Assembly: GCA_009733575.1 (NCBI GenBank)
Contig: ML769708.1
Coordinates: 1-64,000 of the forward strand
DNA from: Gymnopus androsaceus JB14
Lineage: Eukaryota; Basidiomycota; Agaricomycetes; Agaricales; Omphalotaceae
Length of the DNA: 64,000 nucleotides
Direction of reading: 5' to 3'
The notes beneath the pieces are model-generated. The model had not been told where the DNA came from. It did no database searches and saw nothing but the letters and a program-made list of their open reading frames with translations. Shown here in pieces: positions 23,651 to 35,200 of the stretch. The translations under genes were made by a program, and so were the position numbers. Each line of letters starts with the position of its first letter. The stretch's first letter is position 1.

Positions 23651-25170
23651 CTACTCATCCTCAACATACTCATCCAACTCACCCTCCTTGTCATCCTTGA
23701 TTCTATCTGGAATGGAAACTATGTTTTCCTTGGCCTTATGCGCCATGGAGCCGCATGATTTACCAGCAGAAACCCCCTCTTTTCCCTTCCCTTTAGCCTT
23801 CTCCTTAGAAACAACCTTCCCTTTGCCCTTGGTGCCAGACTTCACTTTCACCTTACCGGTCTTCCTTCCATCTTTGTCATCCCCCAAGTGGAGGTGCTTC
23901 TGGGCTTTCGCCGTGTCACCAGAAGCCTTCCTCTTTTCCCCCCGAGCTCTCTCCTCATCCTCCGACATCTGTGCATCTCCATCATCCTTTTTTTCATCTT
24001 CCACGTGAGCATGTTTTTGCTTACGTGTGTTGTTTGCTTCTTCTTGACTTGCTTCACTCTCCCTGCTACTGGCTCCCATTGGGCCTTGAGCTCTTGCACT
24101 TGCTTTGATGTGAGCTTTTGCCAACAGGCCTGCCCCTCCAACCACGCATTGTATAGCTCCTTCATGTCCTCAACCTTCCTAAGCAATTGAGGCAACACCC
24201 ATGGAATATCCTCAGGCCATCCATTGATAACAACCTTATAGACAGCCACAAAGCGTTCCTCGTACTTGCTGTAGGCCATAACCAAGTCCTTCACACCTGT
24301 AATCTCCTCTATGAAAAGACGCAATCAGTTTCAGACAAACAATGAGTAAGAACGGATGTACCTAAACTGCAATTGATCAACTTTACCATAGCCTTCACCA
24401 TGTCAGCCTTGGATAGCTTCTTTTTTCCCACTACACAGCTATACTGAGCATCTGCAGGAACTGCAGAGACAAACACCACTTATGAGCTTCCTTTGTGCAA
24501 ACATACACATTGAAGCATTCCCCCAGCTTCACCAAGCTGATCCCAAACTTTTTACAAAGAAAATTGTCCACTGGACCTGCGCCAAAGAAGTCCTTTGCTG
24601 TGTCTTTCTCAAAGCTTGCACATGTAGTCATGCCAAACGAATTAGTGCCGGGAGTGAGAAAAGCATAGTTGCACTGCAGTATATAATGCAAATCAGCATA
24701 ATAAAAAAGGAAAGGATAGAAAGCATGTACCTGAGCCTGCAGCAAATCCAGAGTCTTTGACGCCACCTGTGCCATAGACTTGCCAGACACCCTCTGCACC
24801 TTTCCCTTAGACTTTGCTTCCTTTGCCTCATAATACTCTTCACAATAAATCTTCATTTCCTTGCTATTGTTTATGGCTGCCATGAGGTCCTTATCCTTAT
24901 GCAGCTCCTTGCAAATTTTGTTGAGTGTTTTATGATTGCCTGGCCCTTTATCTGAAAAGAATTGATCAGTCAAAATGTGCACAAGGGAAAGCCAAACAAC
25001 AGCTGACTGTCATTCAAATCTTTACCCTTGAAGTAAACCATGATGTTCCATTCCGAGACCTTATGCCTGCTTTTGATGGGTGGAGAATACAAAGCAAGCT
25101 GTTTAATGCAGTTGACTTTATAGCTGTTTTCATTTGCAATCTCCTCCAGCTTAGCTTTGTATGCAGTCAT
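23651..25170 (-). CDS. Cargo gene of unknown function, Lys/Glu-rich, HMG-like N-terminus
   Basis: Multi-exon gene on the minus strand starting near MTAYKAKLEEIANENSYKV. Next come KVSEWNIMVYFKGKDLN and, after an intron, KGPGNHKTLNKICKELHKDK and EYYEAKEAKSKGKVQR. This WN..K.....LN.I.KE pattern resembles HMG-box-like domains of multiplied Agaricomycete hypothetical proteins; the resemblance is weak. The central part has TPGTNSFGMTTCASFEKDTA and FFGAGPVDNFLCKKFGISLV. It is followed by EEITGVKDLVMAYSKYEERF and GWPEDIPWVLPQLLRKVEDM, then a strongly basic/acidic tail (KGKGKVVSKEKAKGKGKEG) ending EDE. Near 24060 the tail is only reached by a 1-base change of frame or an unrecognised intron, so the 3' end may be broken. 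It sits inside the inverted repeats of a KDZ element, suggesting capture. Confidence 0.5.
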
Positions 25171-25205
25171 AGCGTTGTTGAACTAACCCCTTAACCTTCT
25201 CTTCA

Positions 25206-25879
25206 CGTTATATAATGCGTAAACACCTGGTGAATGCTCTCAAGTCTTGATCCAAGTCCATTCAGGCAGCCATTGAGGCTTACAACTCCGCTGCATGCAC
25301 TCTCTCACCTCCTTGTGAAGAGCTCTCTTGGGAAGAAATCCTGGAGTTCTTGTTTCTTTCCAAGTTTGATATACTGCAGGATGCATGCACTGATGTATGA
25401 GAGAAGAGATGGGCAACACAGAAGAATTGTTTGCTGATGCAGCAATTCTTCAGGTTGCTCTCAGCAGAGAGCAAGTTGACCAGGCTTCATATGGAGATTT
25501 GGAGGATGGTCACTTATATGGAAGACATGGAAGATACAATTTGCTTGGCTGCGGAGAGGGTAGGCAGCTCAGACCTGGCCTTGGATCTACAAATCCAGCT
25601 GCAAGGGCATATGCGTTTGCAGTACAACTGTATTCATTGGCAGAGATTTTAGGCCATCCCCAAATTGAAGGGGTTCCGAAGGGAGAACATGGTACATTTT
25701 CATTGTGGGACATTGGTCACAGTTCAAGACTGGGTGGAAATGGACACCACGGAGGATCTAGAAATGAGTAGCATTGGGGAGCATGATGGGGAGATTGAGC
25801 CAGATTTACTTCATGTGGTAGATGAGAGGAGCATTGTGCAGGAAGTTAAATGTGTCATGTACACTGTAGAAGATGATTA
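25206..25879 (+). pseudogene. KDZ transposase, C-terminal fragment
   Basis: Only the C-terminal tail of a KDZ (Kyakuja-Dileera-Zisupton) transposase remains. Recognisable blocks are SKSIQAAIEAYNSAACTLSP, LSWEEILEFLFLSKFDILQD, REKRWATQKN, SKLTRLHMEIWRMVTYM and AIPKLKGFRRENM, then an acidic end closing at EDD and TAA. The Cys-rich and catalytic parts that should precede are absent. TGA at 25248-25250 stands where relatives have Arg (K.RSKSIQ), and TAG breaks the frame at about 25651. Lies head-to-head with the cargo gene, 36 bp away, within the same inverted repeats. Confidence 0.68.
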
Positions 25880-25971
25880 AATATGTATATTGCTACTTAA
25901 TACACTGGTTATTTTGTTGGGATGGTCTGTCTGGGGAATGCCCAGAGGGCTGAGCACCCAGGCGTATGGGT

Positions 25972-26126
25972 GTTAAGCACTGGGGAGCACCGTTAGAGTG
26001 TTTAATAGGTAATATATTATATTCTGGCTAATACCTAGCCATTAGTTGAGAGCAACCCTTAATCCGTCCTATTAGAGGGAAATAAAAACTATCCAAGCAG
26101 CTAACAGGAGGCATTAAGGGGGACTA
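25972..26126. repeat. Right terminal inverted repeat of the KDZ-derived element
   Basis: Inverted copy of 23298-23448, ending GCATTAAGGGGGACTA; a few substitutions relative to the left arm. Confidence 0.7.
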
Positions 26127-26644
26127 CCAGGTGCACCAGCACCCAATTTATCCATATAAAAACCCCAAAAAATATTCAGGGGGTGGAATTAGGGTACCAG
26201 CACCCAATCTATCCATATATATTATTAGGCACCTATAGGTGCTTATTCTCTGAAAAAAATGATCATTGGGTCCCATAAATCCTCAAGAAATCATGAAAAA
26301 TACTAAAAGTATTCTGGGGGTGGGTTTGTGCAGGCTAGCACTTAATTTACATAAGGTACAGGATTCTTTGCACAAGATCATAACAATATTATACTGGAGG
26401 GGTACATTCTCACTCTTGGGCACTTACTTTGCAATTCAAAAAATTTATAACTAGGCCTCTTAAATCCCCAAGAACAAAGAAAAATACTGAAAATATTCTG
26501 TCAGTAGCCTTATGCATACTAGCTCTTACAGAGGCAGCCAAAAATATTCCCCACCTTAATATAGAAAATTGTTTGCACAGCTAGCTTGCCTCCTTATGTA
26601 CCCTGAATCTGAGTGAATACAATCCTAGGAACTGTCTCTATTAT
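26127..26644. repeat. Copies of a dispersed 130-150 bp repeat, no gene
   Basis: At least three partial copies of the repeat with the words GGGTGCTTATTCTC, CCCATAAATCC, AATCATGAAAAATACT and ATTCTGGGGGTGG follow each other here. No coding sequence. Confidence 0.5.
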
Positions 26645-27149
26645 CACTCTGCAGGATCCATTAAAATATGGCCATAATTAGTAATGAAAAATATTTTGTA
26701 AATGATATAATGTTTGCATGATTTTTTGAATGAAAAAGAACTAAGATTTCCCCGGAAAAATGAATGGGGAAAGCACTTCATTTACCTTTGAAAGTGAAGG
26801 TTTTTTGCACTAAGGAAAGATGGTCTTTTACTCACATAAAAGTTTTACTATTACACCCTAACAACAAGCCAATGGTGCTTTGTTTTGTTGCTACAGTGTA
26901 ATAGTTAGAAAATTATGCAAGACAAAGAACCTTCGTCTTGTTGCTACTGCGTTGTTAGGGCATAATAGTTGAGCTTTTACATGAGTAAAAGACCTTAACT
27001 TTCAAAAGGAAATGAAGCTCATTCCCCATTCATTTTTTGGGGGAAATCTTAGTTCTGTTTCATTCAAAAAATCATGCAAAATGTAATGTTATTTACAAAA
27101 TGTTTTTCAGTACTAATTACGGCTGTACTTTAATGGATCCTGCGGAGTG
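26645..27149. mobile_element. 505-bp foldback element, CACTC ends, possible TAT duplication
   Basis: The left arm starts CACTCTGCAGGATCCATTAA and the right arm is its inverted copy ending GGATCCTGCGGAGTG. The arms match through GATTTCCCC and ATGAATGGGGAA to a centre near 26900 (TTGTTGC words). Both ends are flanked by TAT (26642-26644, 27150-27152), which could be a 3-bp target duplication. No ORF. Confidence 0.65.
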
Positions 27150-27439
27150 TATTTATAATGCATACATTGTAGCCCACTGAAGTAGTGCCAAGATAACACA
27201 TTGAAAATTTGCACTTACAAGTTGTGATGTGGTTATTATGGCATACTTATTGTATAGGCTCATCCTTGTCAAACTGCTGAAAAATCTTGAGTAGATGTCC
27301 CAAAATAGGAATTTATTGCTAAACCATTTATCTTTCGTTCCTTTCAATTGAACACTTCAGTCACCTACTAAAAATACCTACTTAGGCTTAACTTTGCCTT
27401 CCAAGTTGGACCTAAGTAAGGGTAAATGCCTGGCATATT

Positions 27440-27550
27440 CCACCATGGTATTACCATGACATTATCATGGTGGTATTGCCATGGTGGTATTACCATGGTA
27501 CTACCATGATGGTATTACCATGGGTGGTATTCTTCAAACATGGTATATTG
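27440..27550. repeat. Degenerate tandem repeat of ATGGTGGTATTACC
   Basis: About seven imperfect units of 13-15 bases (CATGGTGGTATTACCATGG and variants), partly self-complementary through CCATGG. No gene. Confidence 0.6.
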
Positions 27551-27987
27551 ATTTGTCTATTGTTACCCATCTAACCTTTAACCCTAACCCCTAATCCTAG
27601 CCCCTAAGTCCTAATTTATAAATCTCAATTCCTGACATTTTTTTTTTCGTAAAATAAGCACACATCAGTGCTGATAGATGTAGTTAGATGTATATAAGTA
27701 ATGTCATACTTGACTCGTACTGGTATTAGGACCAGCACATATAGTACTTAGTCACACTAGTAGCGCTTAGTTGGTATCACCAATAATTTGTACTAGTAAC
27801 TAACCTAACATTATCTTCTTGAAAAAAAAGTCAGCCATTACCATCCATAAATCCCCACAGAAAGCATGAACAATATCAAAAATATTCAGGAGTATGTGCA
27901 TACTGTATAGTTACAACCAAGTGATCAAGGGGTAAGTAATTACTACTAGTAACTCCAAGTTACTTACTACTGGCAGCTCAGAGTTAC
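27551..27987. other. Gene-free stretch with telomere-like words
   Basis: 27572-27610 contains TTAACCCTAACCCCTAATCC followed by CCCCTAA, a short degenerate run of the fungal telomere unit CCCTAA. The rest is AT-rich with TACTAGTA words; no gene. Confidence 0.4.
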
Positions 27988-28377
27988 TACTTGGTGTGCA
28001 AAAAAGTAACCGGATTTTCACTTACAGACTGTTACCTCAGTGAAATGCCATATTGAGCTGGGTCAAAGGTGTCCATTCAACACTGTGAGATGTACTCTCC
28101 AACCTCTGCACCAACACCAAGCCATTATATATATTCTCCCTTGTCAAGTTGCCCTCAACTTAAGCTTCTGAAAAACACCAAAATTGGCTATTTTCCTGCC
28201 AAAATGAACCTGATATAGAGAGTAACACAGTGCAAACTGAGGCTCTAGGTGAGTACCAGGATAAAGTGGATTATACATAAGTGTGCCACAATAGTTTCAG
28301 GCTGACACAAAGCTGTGGGAGGTGCAATTATACAGGCCAAAAATAAAAAATCCGGTTACTTTTTCACACACCAAGTA
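27988..28377. mobile_element. 390-bp MITE, TACTTGGTGTG terminal repeats
   Basis: The left end TACTTGGTGTGCAAAAAAGT, continuing AACCGGATTTT, has an inverted counterpart at 28347-28377 with two differences. No coding sequence inside. A target duplication could not be defined. Confidence 0.65.
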
Positions 28378-28724
28378 GTGGTAGTGCTAGTATCTGGATG
28401 GGTACTTATTTATGACTATTATCATAACTTGGTACTTGTACTTAGTACCATAGAGTTATGAGTACAAAGTTGAAGCTATACTCACAGCTTAGTGGTGCTA
28501 CCTGGCTTATGATTACTCTCATATCACAAAGGTTTAAGACATGACCCTTATCCCCAAAAGTATCCCAAAATAGCGATTTTGAGACCCTGAGCAGGAAAAT
28601 TTTTGTTGGGTCATGTCACATGTGGTTATACCTACAGTGGTCATTTCAATTTTTTGCTACAAGGGTCAGAGTCACAAAGGTATGTCAAACTGATTAGAAT
28701 GGTACAGTAGTATGTATTCAATTT
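28378..28724. other. Gene-free gap
   Basis: AT-rich sequence with GTACTTA-type words; nothing else seen. Confidence 0.35.
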
Positions 28725-29222
28725 CCTTATATGGAAGTGCAAATTAAGTGCTAGCATGCATGAACCCACCCCCAGATCATTTTTAGTATTTTCCATGATT
28801 TTTGGGATTGATGGGACACAATGATTAACTTTTTCAGAAAATAGGTGCCTATCAGTGCCCAATAATATATATATGGAAAAATTAAGTGCTAGTGCACCTA
28901 GCCCCACTGCCCCGAATATTCTCAGTATTTTTCATGACTTTGATGGGGATTTATGGGACCCTATGATGAATCTTTTTGGAAAATAAGTGCCCATAAGTGC
29001 CCAATAATGTATGATAGATAAACTGGGTGCTGGTGCACTTAATCCTACCCCCAGAATATTTTAGTATATTTCGTAATTTATGGGGGAAGCATGGGATCCA
29101 ATGATCTAATTCTTTCCGAAAATAATTGCCCATAATTGCCCAATAATGTATATATAGATCAACTGGGTGCTGGTGCCCCTAGTTCCACTCCCTGAATATT
29201 TTTGGTATTTTTTCCGAGATAA
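28725..29222. repeat. Tandem array of about 3.5 units of a 140-bp repeat
   Basis: Units begin near 28735, 28866, 29011 and 29151. Each contains AAATTAAGTGCTAGTGCA (or a variant), CCCCGAATATT, TTTTCATGA, GGGACC and AAAATAAGTGCCCATAAGTG. This is the inverse orientation of the dispersed copies at 23150 and 26160. Confidence 0.62.
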
Positions 29223-29257
29223 GTTGCCAGAGGCAGTGTGAGTCAGCCGGCGCCGGA

Positions 29258-31705
29258 TTGGCGCTTATTAAGTTGTTGCTTTTGACTCTCACCACCGTCA
29301 AATTCATAGCTTTTTCTCACTTATTCCTTGTGTTCTTTTGTCTTTTTGCTCCAATAAGTATGGCTATTATCTGCAATGGTCCCCTTCCCAACAATCCTTC
29401 AGTAGAATCGACCACTTGCATTAGAAAAATGCACAAAGACCTGCAGACTGTTGCTCAACTCCAGAAACTTCCCATCAATTCCAAGCTCAAATTAAACTAC
29501 GAGAAAAAGGCTTGCAATGGCGCACACTGTGAGCGTGCTGTCAGTGGCAATGACAGTGTCTCAGATGCCTCTTCATATATATCTATCCCTGAAGAGGAAT
29601 ACAAAAAGATGACAAGGGATCAGCCTTATTTTGAGAGAGTAAAGTGCTGGCTCTCAGCTCACACTCTCAGTTGGTTAGTGGATAAGTGGAAATCATTGAG
29701 ATCAAGGCCTAGAGAAGGAGATGATGTGTCTCCCGACATTCCCAATACCCAGCCCTCAAAATTTCCAGGACCAACGGGGTACTCAATGAAGTCAATCCAA
29801 CTACTCCTCCAAACATTTCCTTCAACCAAGCCTTCCTTGACCTTGGCCTTTACGGCTTCCACATCCCTCTCACCTTTATTACCAACAAGAATGTTGAATT
29901 CCTTAACAACAATTCCATCTCATTCCATTGCACCAAAATCTCACACATTGAAGGGAAACCACAGATTTTGGACCTCACCAATGTAATTAAGAAGGTCAAG
30001 GATAGTTGTGAAGCAGGACCTACACAGGATTTGGATTTGGAACTTTTTGAGTGGTTAGAAGTTGGTTAGAAGCCATGGCAAATTTCTTTGTTTACCAATC
30101 TTTGGCATTTGCTATATGCGGAAGGTGACAAGGCCAATAAACTGCAGTTCTACAAGAAGCACTTCAGCTTCTTCAAGAACCAGCCTGATTCATTCAAGCT
30201 GTATAACTTTTGGAAGGATATTGAGCTTGAGCTCTGTTAGAAGCATCAGCACAAGAAAATACTTTTCGAGTTATTCAATTACCAAACGGAGTGGGGTCAT
30301 GTTAAATCGTGTCTCAACAATCTCGAAGCTTCCTCAGCCAACCATTCAGCCCAACCCTCCTCTTCCACTCGCTGCTCCTGCTTCTCAAACCCAAAGGCAT
30401 CCAAACCTATGCACAATAACCCTCCTCCTGCAACTTCCTCAAACTCCTTTCTGACTGGCAACAAGGACAAAGCCTCCTGCAAGCCTTGTTGCATCACCTG
30501 CAGAGGCATTGGCCATACTTTCTTCACTCATAATGACTCCTCATATGGACCTTCCAAGTGGGCAGCCCGAGATGGGAAAGAGCTCCTCCACCCAACCAGC
30601 AAGGTGCACCTCTGCACCTACTGGAACATCTTCTCTTCCTGTACCAAGAAGTGCCCAAGTGCCAGCCACATTTGCACATTCTGTGGCAGCCTGCATCCTG
30701 CACTCAGATGGGACCCAAGCTGTTGCATCTCCTGTCCCACAGGCCATTAATCCATTTGCATCCAATTCCCTCACTCCTGCTCTTCCTTGGCACAATTCTT
30801 CACTGACAAAGATGTATCGCTCTCTGATCCCTATTACTCTGCCTGATTTCCTGGAACTCTATGACTGTATTATCATTCCTTACAATGCTCCTGCTTTTGC
30901 CATCAAATTGACCAGGTGCAACCTCTGAGACCACTACCCATTCCTTGTCAAATATCTAACTATGGGTTTCCTGCTCAGCAACATGCCTATCTTACACAAC
31001 AGTAACATTATCCCTAATCATTCCTCAGTCAACAAGTATCCGAATGTTGTCTGGGACTATATACATGAAGAAGCTGCTGCCAATCACATATCAGGTCCTT
31101 TCTCAAAAGTCAAGATGGAAACCATAATGTGTAGTTTCATCTTTTGTTCCTTTCATCATAGTCAAACAAATCCAAGGTCCCAACAAACCTCCCAAGCATT
31201 GCGTCTGCTGCAATCTCTCCAAAGACAGCCGCAATTCCTTGGGTAATTCGGTTCCCTGCATCAACTCATATGTCCTCAAAGAGGACTTCCCTACTTTGTT
31301 TGACTCAGCTGTTTATACAGCAAATTTGGTAAGCCTCTCTTTCTTAATCCCAATCTATTCACCTAAGGTTCTACCCTATTATTCACGGCCATTTTCTGGG
31401 TCATTACCCACCCCATTCATGCAGGTTGTTTCTGCATCTCCAGGCCCCAAAGTTTGCACCATGGATATTTCAAAACTCCACCACACCATCCCTCTGCGCC
31501 ACCAAGACAAACTGTACATGGCTGTATGTGATCCTGATGGATAATTCTGGGTGAAGCACTGCTATGCTTTTGGCGTGGCTTCTGCCATTTCCAATTCTGG
31601 TATGGTGTCTTGTGCAAATTGTGACATATGGCAGTCATTTGTTATAGCACTGATTGCCGAGATAGAAGATGATCTCACTGCTTTCATCACACTCAATACT
31701 TTGGG
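29258..31705 (+). pseudogene. Second DIRS-like retroelement (gag and partial RT), cut by the gypsy LTR
   Basis: A gag-like start (MAIICNGPLPNNPSVESTTC near 29360) is followed by helical segments (ELFEWLEVG near 30045, KLQFYKKHFSFFKNQPDSFK near 30140). A Cys/His-rich domain then has CITCRGIGHTFFTH, WAARDGKELLHP, CTYWNIFSSCTKKC and HICTFCGSLHP, a layout like that of recombinase-bearing fungal retroelements. The RT region follows: HSSVNKYPNVVWDYIHEEAA, VCTMDISKLHHTIPLRHQDK (motif A), FWVKHCYAFGVASAISNSGM (motif B) and AEIEDDLTAF (motif C with the aspartates kept). Stops occur at about 30067, 30238, 30928 and 31542. The frame ends where the gypsy LTR begins at 31711, so the rest was displaced or lost. 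No recombinase directly attached; see the fragment at 43580. Confidence 0.6.
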
Positions 31706-31710
31706 ATCTT

Positions 31711-32225
31711 TATCACAAATTCCTGACTCACCTGTTCTAGGATTGGGATTGGCAACAAAAGAGTTGAACTGAGTGTGTAGAGAGGGAAGTGCTTGTATGA
31801 AGACAATAAGATGTTATTGAGTCTGAGGTCTCTGAGCTCAGACCAGTCTACTTATATACAAAGGGACTGGGACCCCAGTCACTACTACATAAGACCCATG
31901 ATACCTATCCATGTGGGTCTGAAACAAGGGGTAGATCAACCCTGTTGGGATGGAGATAGCATCTCTACAAGGGTGGAGCAACCCTGTTAGGATGGAGATA
32001 ACATCTGTACAAGGGTTGGGTAACCCTGCAAGGTGGAGATAACATCCGTGCAATGGTTGAGTAGCCCTGCAAGGTGGAGATAAAATCCCTGCAAGGGTTT
32101 GATGGAGTAGCTAAGAAGCATATGTACATCTATACTAGATAATAAAAGTGTCAAGATAATGCACTAAGATAAGATAATAAAATATGTCATAGATAAGATA
32201 TAATAAAATAGGGAAATCTGTGACA
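31711..32225 (-). repeat. 3' LTR of the gypsy element (515 bp)
   Basis: In element orientation begins TGTCACAGATTTCCCTATT and ends ATTTGTGATA. Includes imperfect tandem copies of a CCTTGCAGGG..GTTATCTCCA unit and a TATATAAGTAGACTG promoter-like box. A solo copy in opposite orientation lies at 48471-48943. Confidence 0.8.
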
Positions 32226-32236
32226 ATACCCCCTCT

Positions 32237-35200
32237 TCAGGATCGAGCTCCGTTGAGAAGGCCAAATTCCATGGTATGTGTTTCCAAATTCTGCTTTTCG
32301 TACTCTTTGATTTTACTTTGTGCATTCTTCAGATTCCCTTTGGGTTCCCAAGTATCCTGATCTCGAGTGAAGCCTTTCCATCTGACAAGATATTGTGTGG
32401 TTTTACCACAAACTCGGTGTTGTAGAATTTTCTCAACTTCCCACTCCTCATTTCCACTTATATTAACTGGTTGAGGTGTGGGTCTCTTTTGTCCAACAAT
32501 ATTTGGCTCATTATAGGTGGCTAGCTTGCTGGCATGGAAGACAGGGTGTATTGCACGGTACTTGTCTGGTAACTCCAACCTGAATGTAACTTCAGACAAC
32601 TTTTCAAGTATCTTGAAGGGTCCTTCATATCTAGGTTGGAGTGACCGTTCTATGGTTTGATAATCCTTAAGATGTAGCAGCACTTTGTCTCCAGCTTTAA
32701 ATGGAATACTTTGTACTCCTTGGTCATAGTACCACTTCATTCTTTCAGCAGCCAATATTAGAGCAGCTTTTGCCTGCTCTTGGGCAATAAATCTTTTTTG
32801 CATCATGTCACTGAGGTCAAATTTTAGACCTTCTTTTAGCAGTGTGGGACCTGCATGTGGGTGCCGGCCATACTCCAAGAAGAATGGACTCTCCTTGGTA
32901 CCTTCATGTGCTTGATTGCTATAAGCAAATTCTGCTGTACTTAGCAGTGTAGCCCAATCATTAAGATTGTAGTCAACATAGCACCTAAGATACTGTTCCA
33001 AAATCTGGTTAACACGCTCTGTTTGACCATCTGTTTGAGGATGATATGCAGTAGACATAGTTGATTCAATTCCAAGCAGCTTGCACCATTCCTGGAAGAC
33101 CTCAGCAGCAAACTGAGTTCCTCTATCTGAAATGATCTGTAGAGGAAGTCCATGCAGGGGATAAATCCTGTCATAGAGGAATCTTGCCAGATCTTTTGCA
33201 GAGAACTTGTTTGTGATTGGGAAGAAGTGTGCTCTCTTGGTTAAGCGGTCTACTACTACACAGATTGCATCATACTCTCCAGATTTGGGTAATTGAGTGA
33301 TGAGATCAATGGAAATTATTTCCCAAGGTCCGTTAGGCACCTTGTTCGGTTGTAAAGTCCCAAAAGGCTGTTGTGGGCGATTTTTCATCCGCTGGCACAT
33401 ATCACAGCCTGTAACATAATGTTTCACAAAGATTGACATCCCTGGCCACCAATAATTTCTAGAGCCAAGTTCATATGTTTTCCACCTGCCTGGGTGTCCA
33501 GCTGATGGTAAATCATGATGGATTTGGACAACTCTTCTTCAAAGATGATCATCTTTACTTTTTGGGATATAGACTTTCCCTCTATAGAGTAGCAGTCCAT
33601 TTTCATAATTCCACTCTTTGAGAGATTTTTTAAACTCTCGTGGTCCAGATGTGAGAAGTGATTTGTAATTCTTTGTTACTTCATCTGATAATAAAGCTTC
33701 TTTGACCTCTCTTAGGATCTGTTCATCATTGACAGGCAATTCATGAGTAGCCTCGATTGCTTGAATGGCAAAAAATTCAGGCTTGAGCAGTGTTTGATCA
33801 CTGTTATCAAGGTTTACCCCCTCCTCATGATCTGGCCTCCTGGACAGAGGGTCTTCAGCTTGCATTGTTTTTCCAGGTTTATGTTTGAGAGCAAAGTTAA
33901 ATCGTGTGAGGTATAAAGACCATCATGCTTGTCTCCTTGTTAACTTTTGGGCTGTTTTGAAATAAGTCAAATTCTGATGATCTGACCAAATCTCAAATTT
34001 TTCTGGATGACCTTCCAAGTAGTGTCTATACTCTTCTAATGCTCAAATAATTGCAAGCAATTCCTTGTCATATATCTCATAGTTGCACTCATGCACACTG
34101 AGTGACTTGGAGTAGAAGGCTACTGGATGCCACAGACTATCATCTGGGTCCAGTTGGTACAAGACTGCTCCAACAGCAAAGTCACTTGCATCAGTAGCTA
34201 GTCTGAAAGGATTGAAGTCATCAGAAATTCGTAGAATTGGGGCTGAGGTAAAAGCCTGTTTCAGTGCTTCAAAATTTTGTTGCTGTTCCTCACCCCAAGC
34301 CCAAGGTTGGTCCTTCTTGGTTAGATCTGTGAGTGGCCTTGCAATCTTGGCAAAGTCTGTAATGAACCTTCTATAGAAATTCGCAAAGCCTAAGAAAGCT
34401 TGTACATGTTTAACTTTCAGTGGTTCAGGCCACTCTAGAACTCCAACAAGTTTCTTTGGGTCCATTGAAACATGACCCTTAGAAATAATCATTCCGAGGT
34501 ACTTAATGTTATCTTTTTCAAAAAAGCATTTTTCAGCCTTTGCATAGAGATCATTGTCTTGAAGTCTTTGCAGCACTTCTTTGACAATTTCTCTGTGTTC
34601 CTTTCTATCATTTCCAAAGATGAGGATGTCATCCAGTTACACCATGACCTGTCCTTTACGAATCAAGTCCCCCAAGATGTCATTCATCATTGCTTGGAAT
34701 GTTGCAGGTGCATTGGAGAATCCAAAGTACATCACCGTTGCCTCAAATAGACCTCTTTTGGTAGTAAATGCTGTTTTCCATTCATCACCCTCTCTAATAC
34801 AAACATTATTATATCCCCACCGTAGATCAATTTTGGTGAAAATAGATGCTTGACTTAATGCATCAATGAGATCTGAGATCCGAGGAATTGGGTAGCAATT
34901 TTTTACAGTGATGTCATTAAGTGCACGGTAATCCATACATGGACGGAGACCTCCATCATGCTTTTTTATAAAGAAGAAAGGTGCTGCAATGGGACTTTGA
35001 GAAGGTCGGATGTAACCTTTTCTGAGTTCTTCATCAATCCATTCATCCAATGAGTTTCTTTCCTTTAGAGACAATGGATAGACCTTAGCTGGTTTTGGAA
35101 GCATTGCACCTTCCACAAAATTAATTGGGTGGTCATATGCTTTACGTTCCAGCATTTGCTCTGATTTTTCTTTGAAAAGATGGTGCCATAATCATGTAAC

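Larger units (their letters stand above)
23298..26126. mobile_element. Composite KDZ-derived transposon with long TIRs and cargo gene
   Basis: Two inverted repeats of about 150 bases, roughly 90% identical by eye, bound this 2.8 kb segment: 23298-23448 (TAGTCCCCCTTAATGCCTCC inward) and 25972-26126 (its inverted copy). Inside are a minus-strand multi-exon gene of unknown function (23651-25170) and, only 36 bp further on and on the plus strand, the C-terminal part of a KDZ transposase (25206-25879). The catalytic part of the transposase is absent, so the copy is non-autonomous. No clean target duplication could be read at the ends. Confidence 0.62.
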
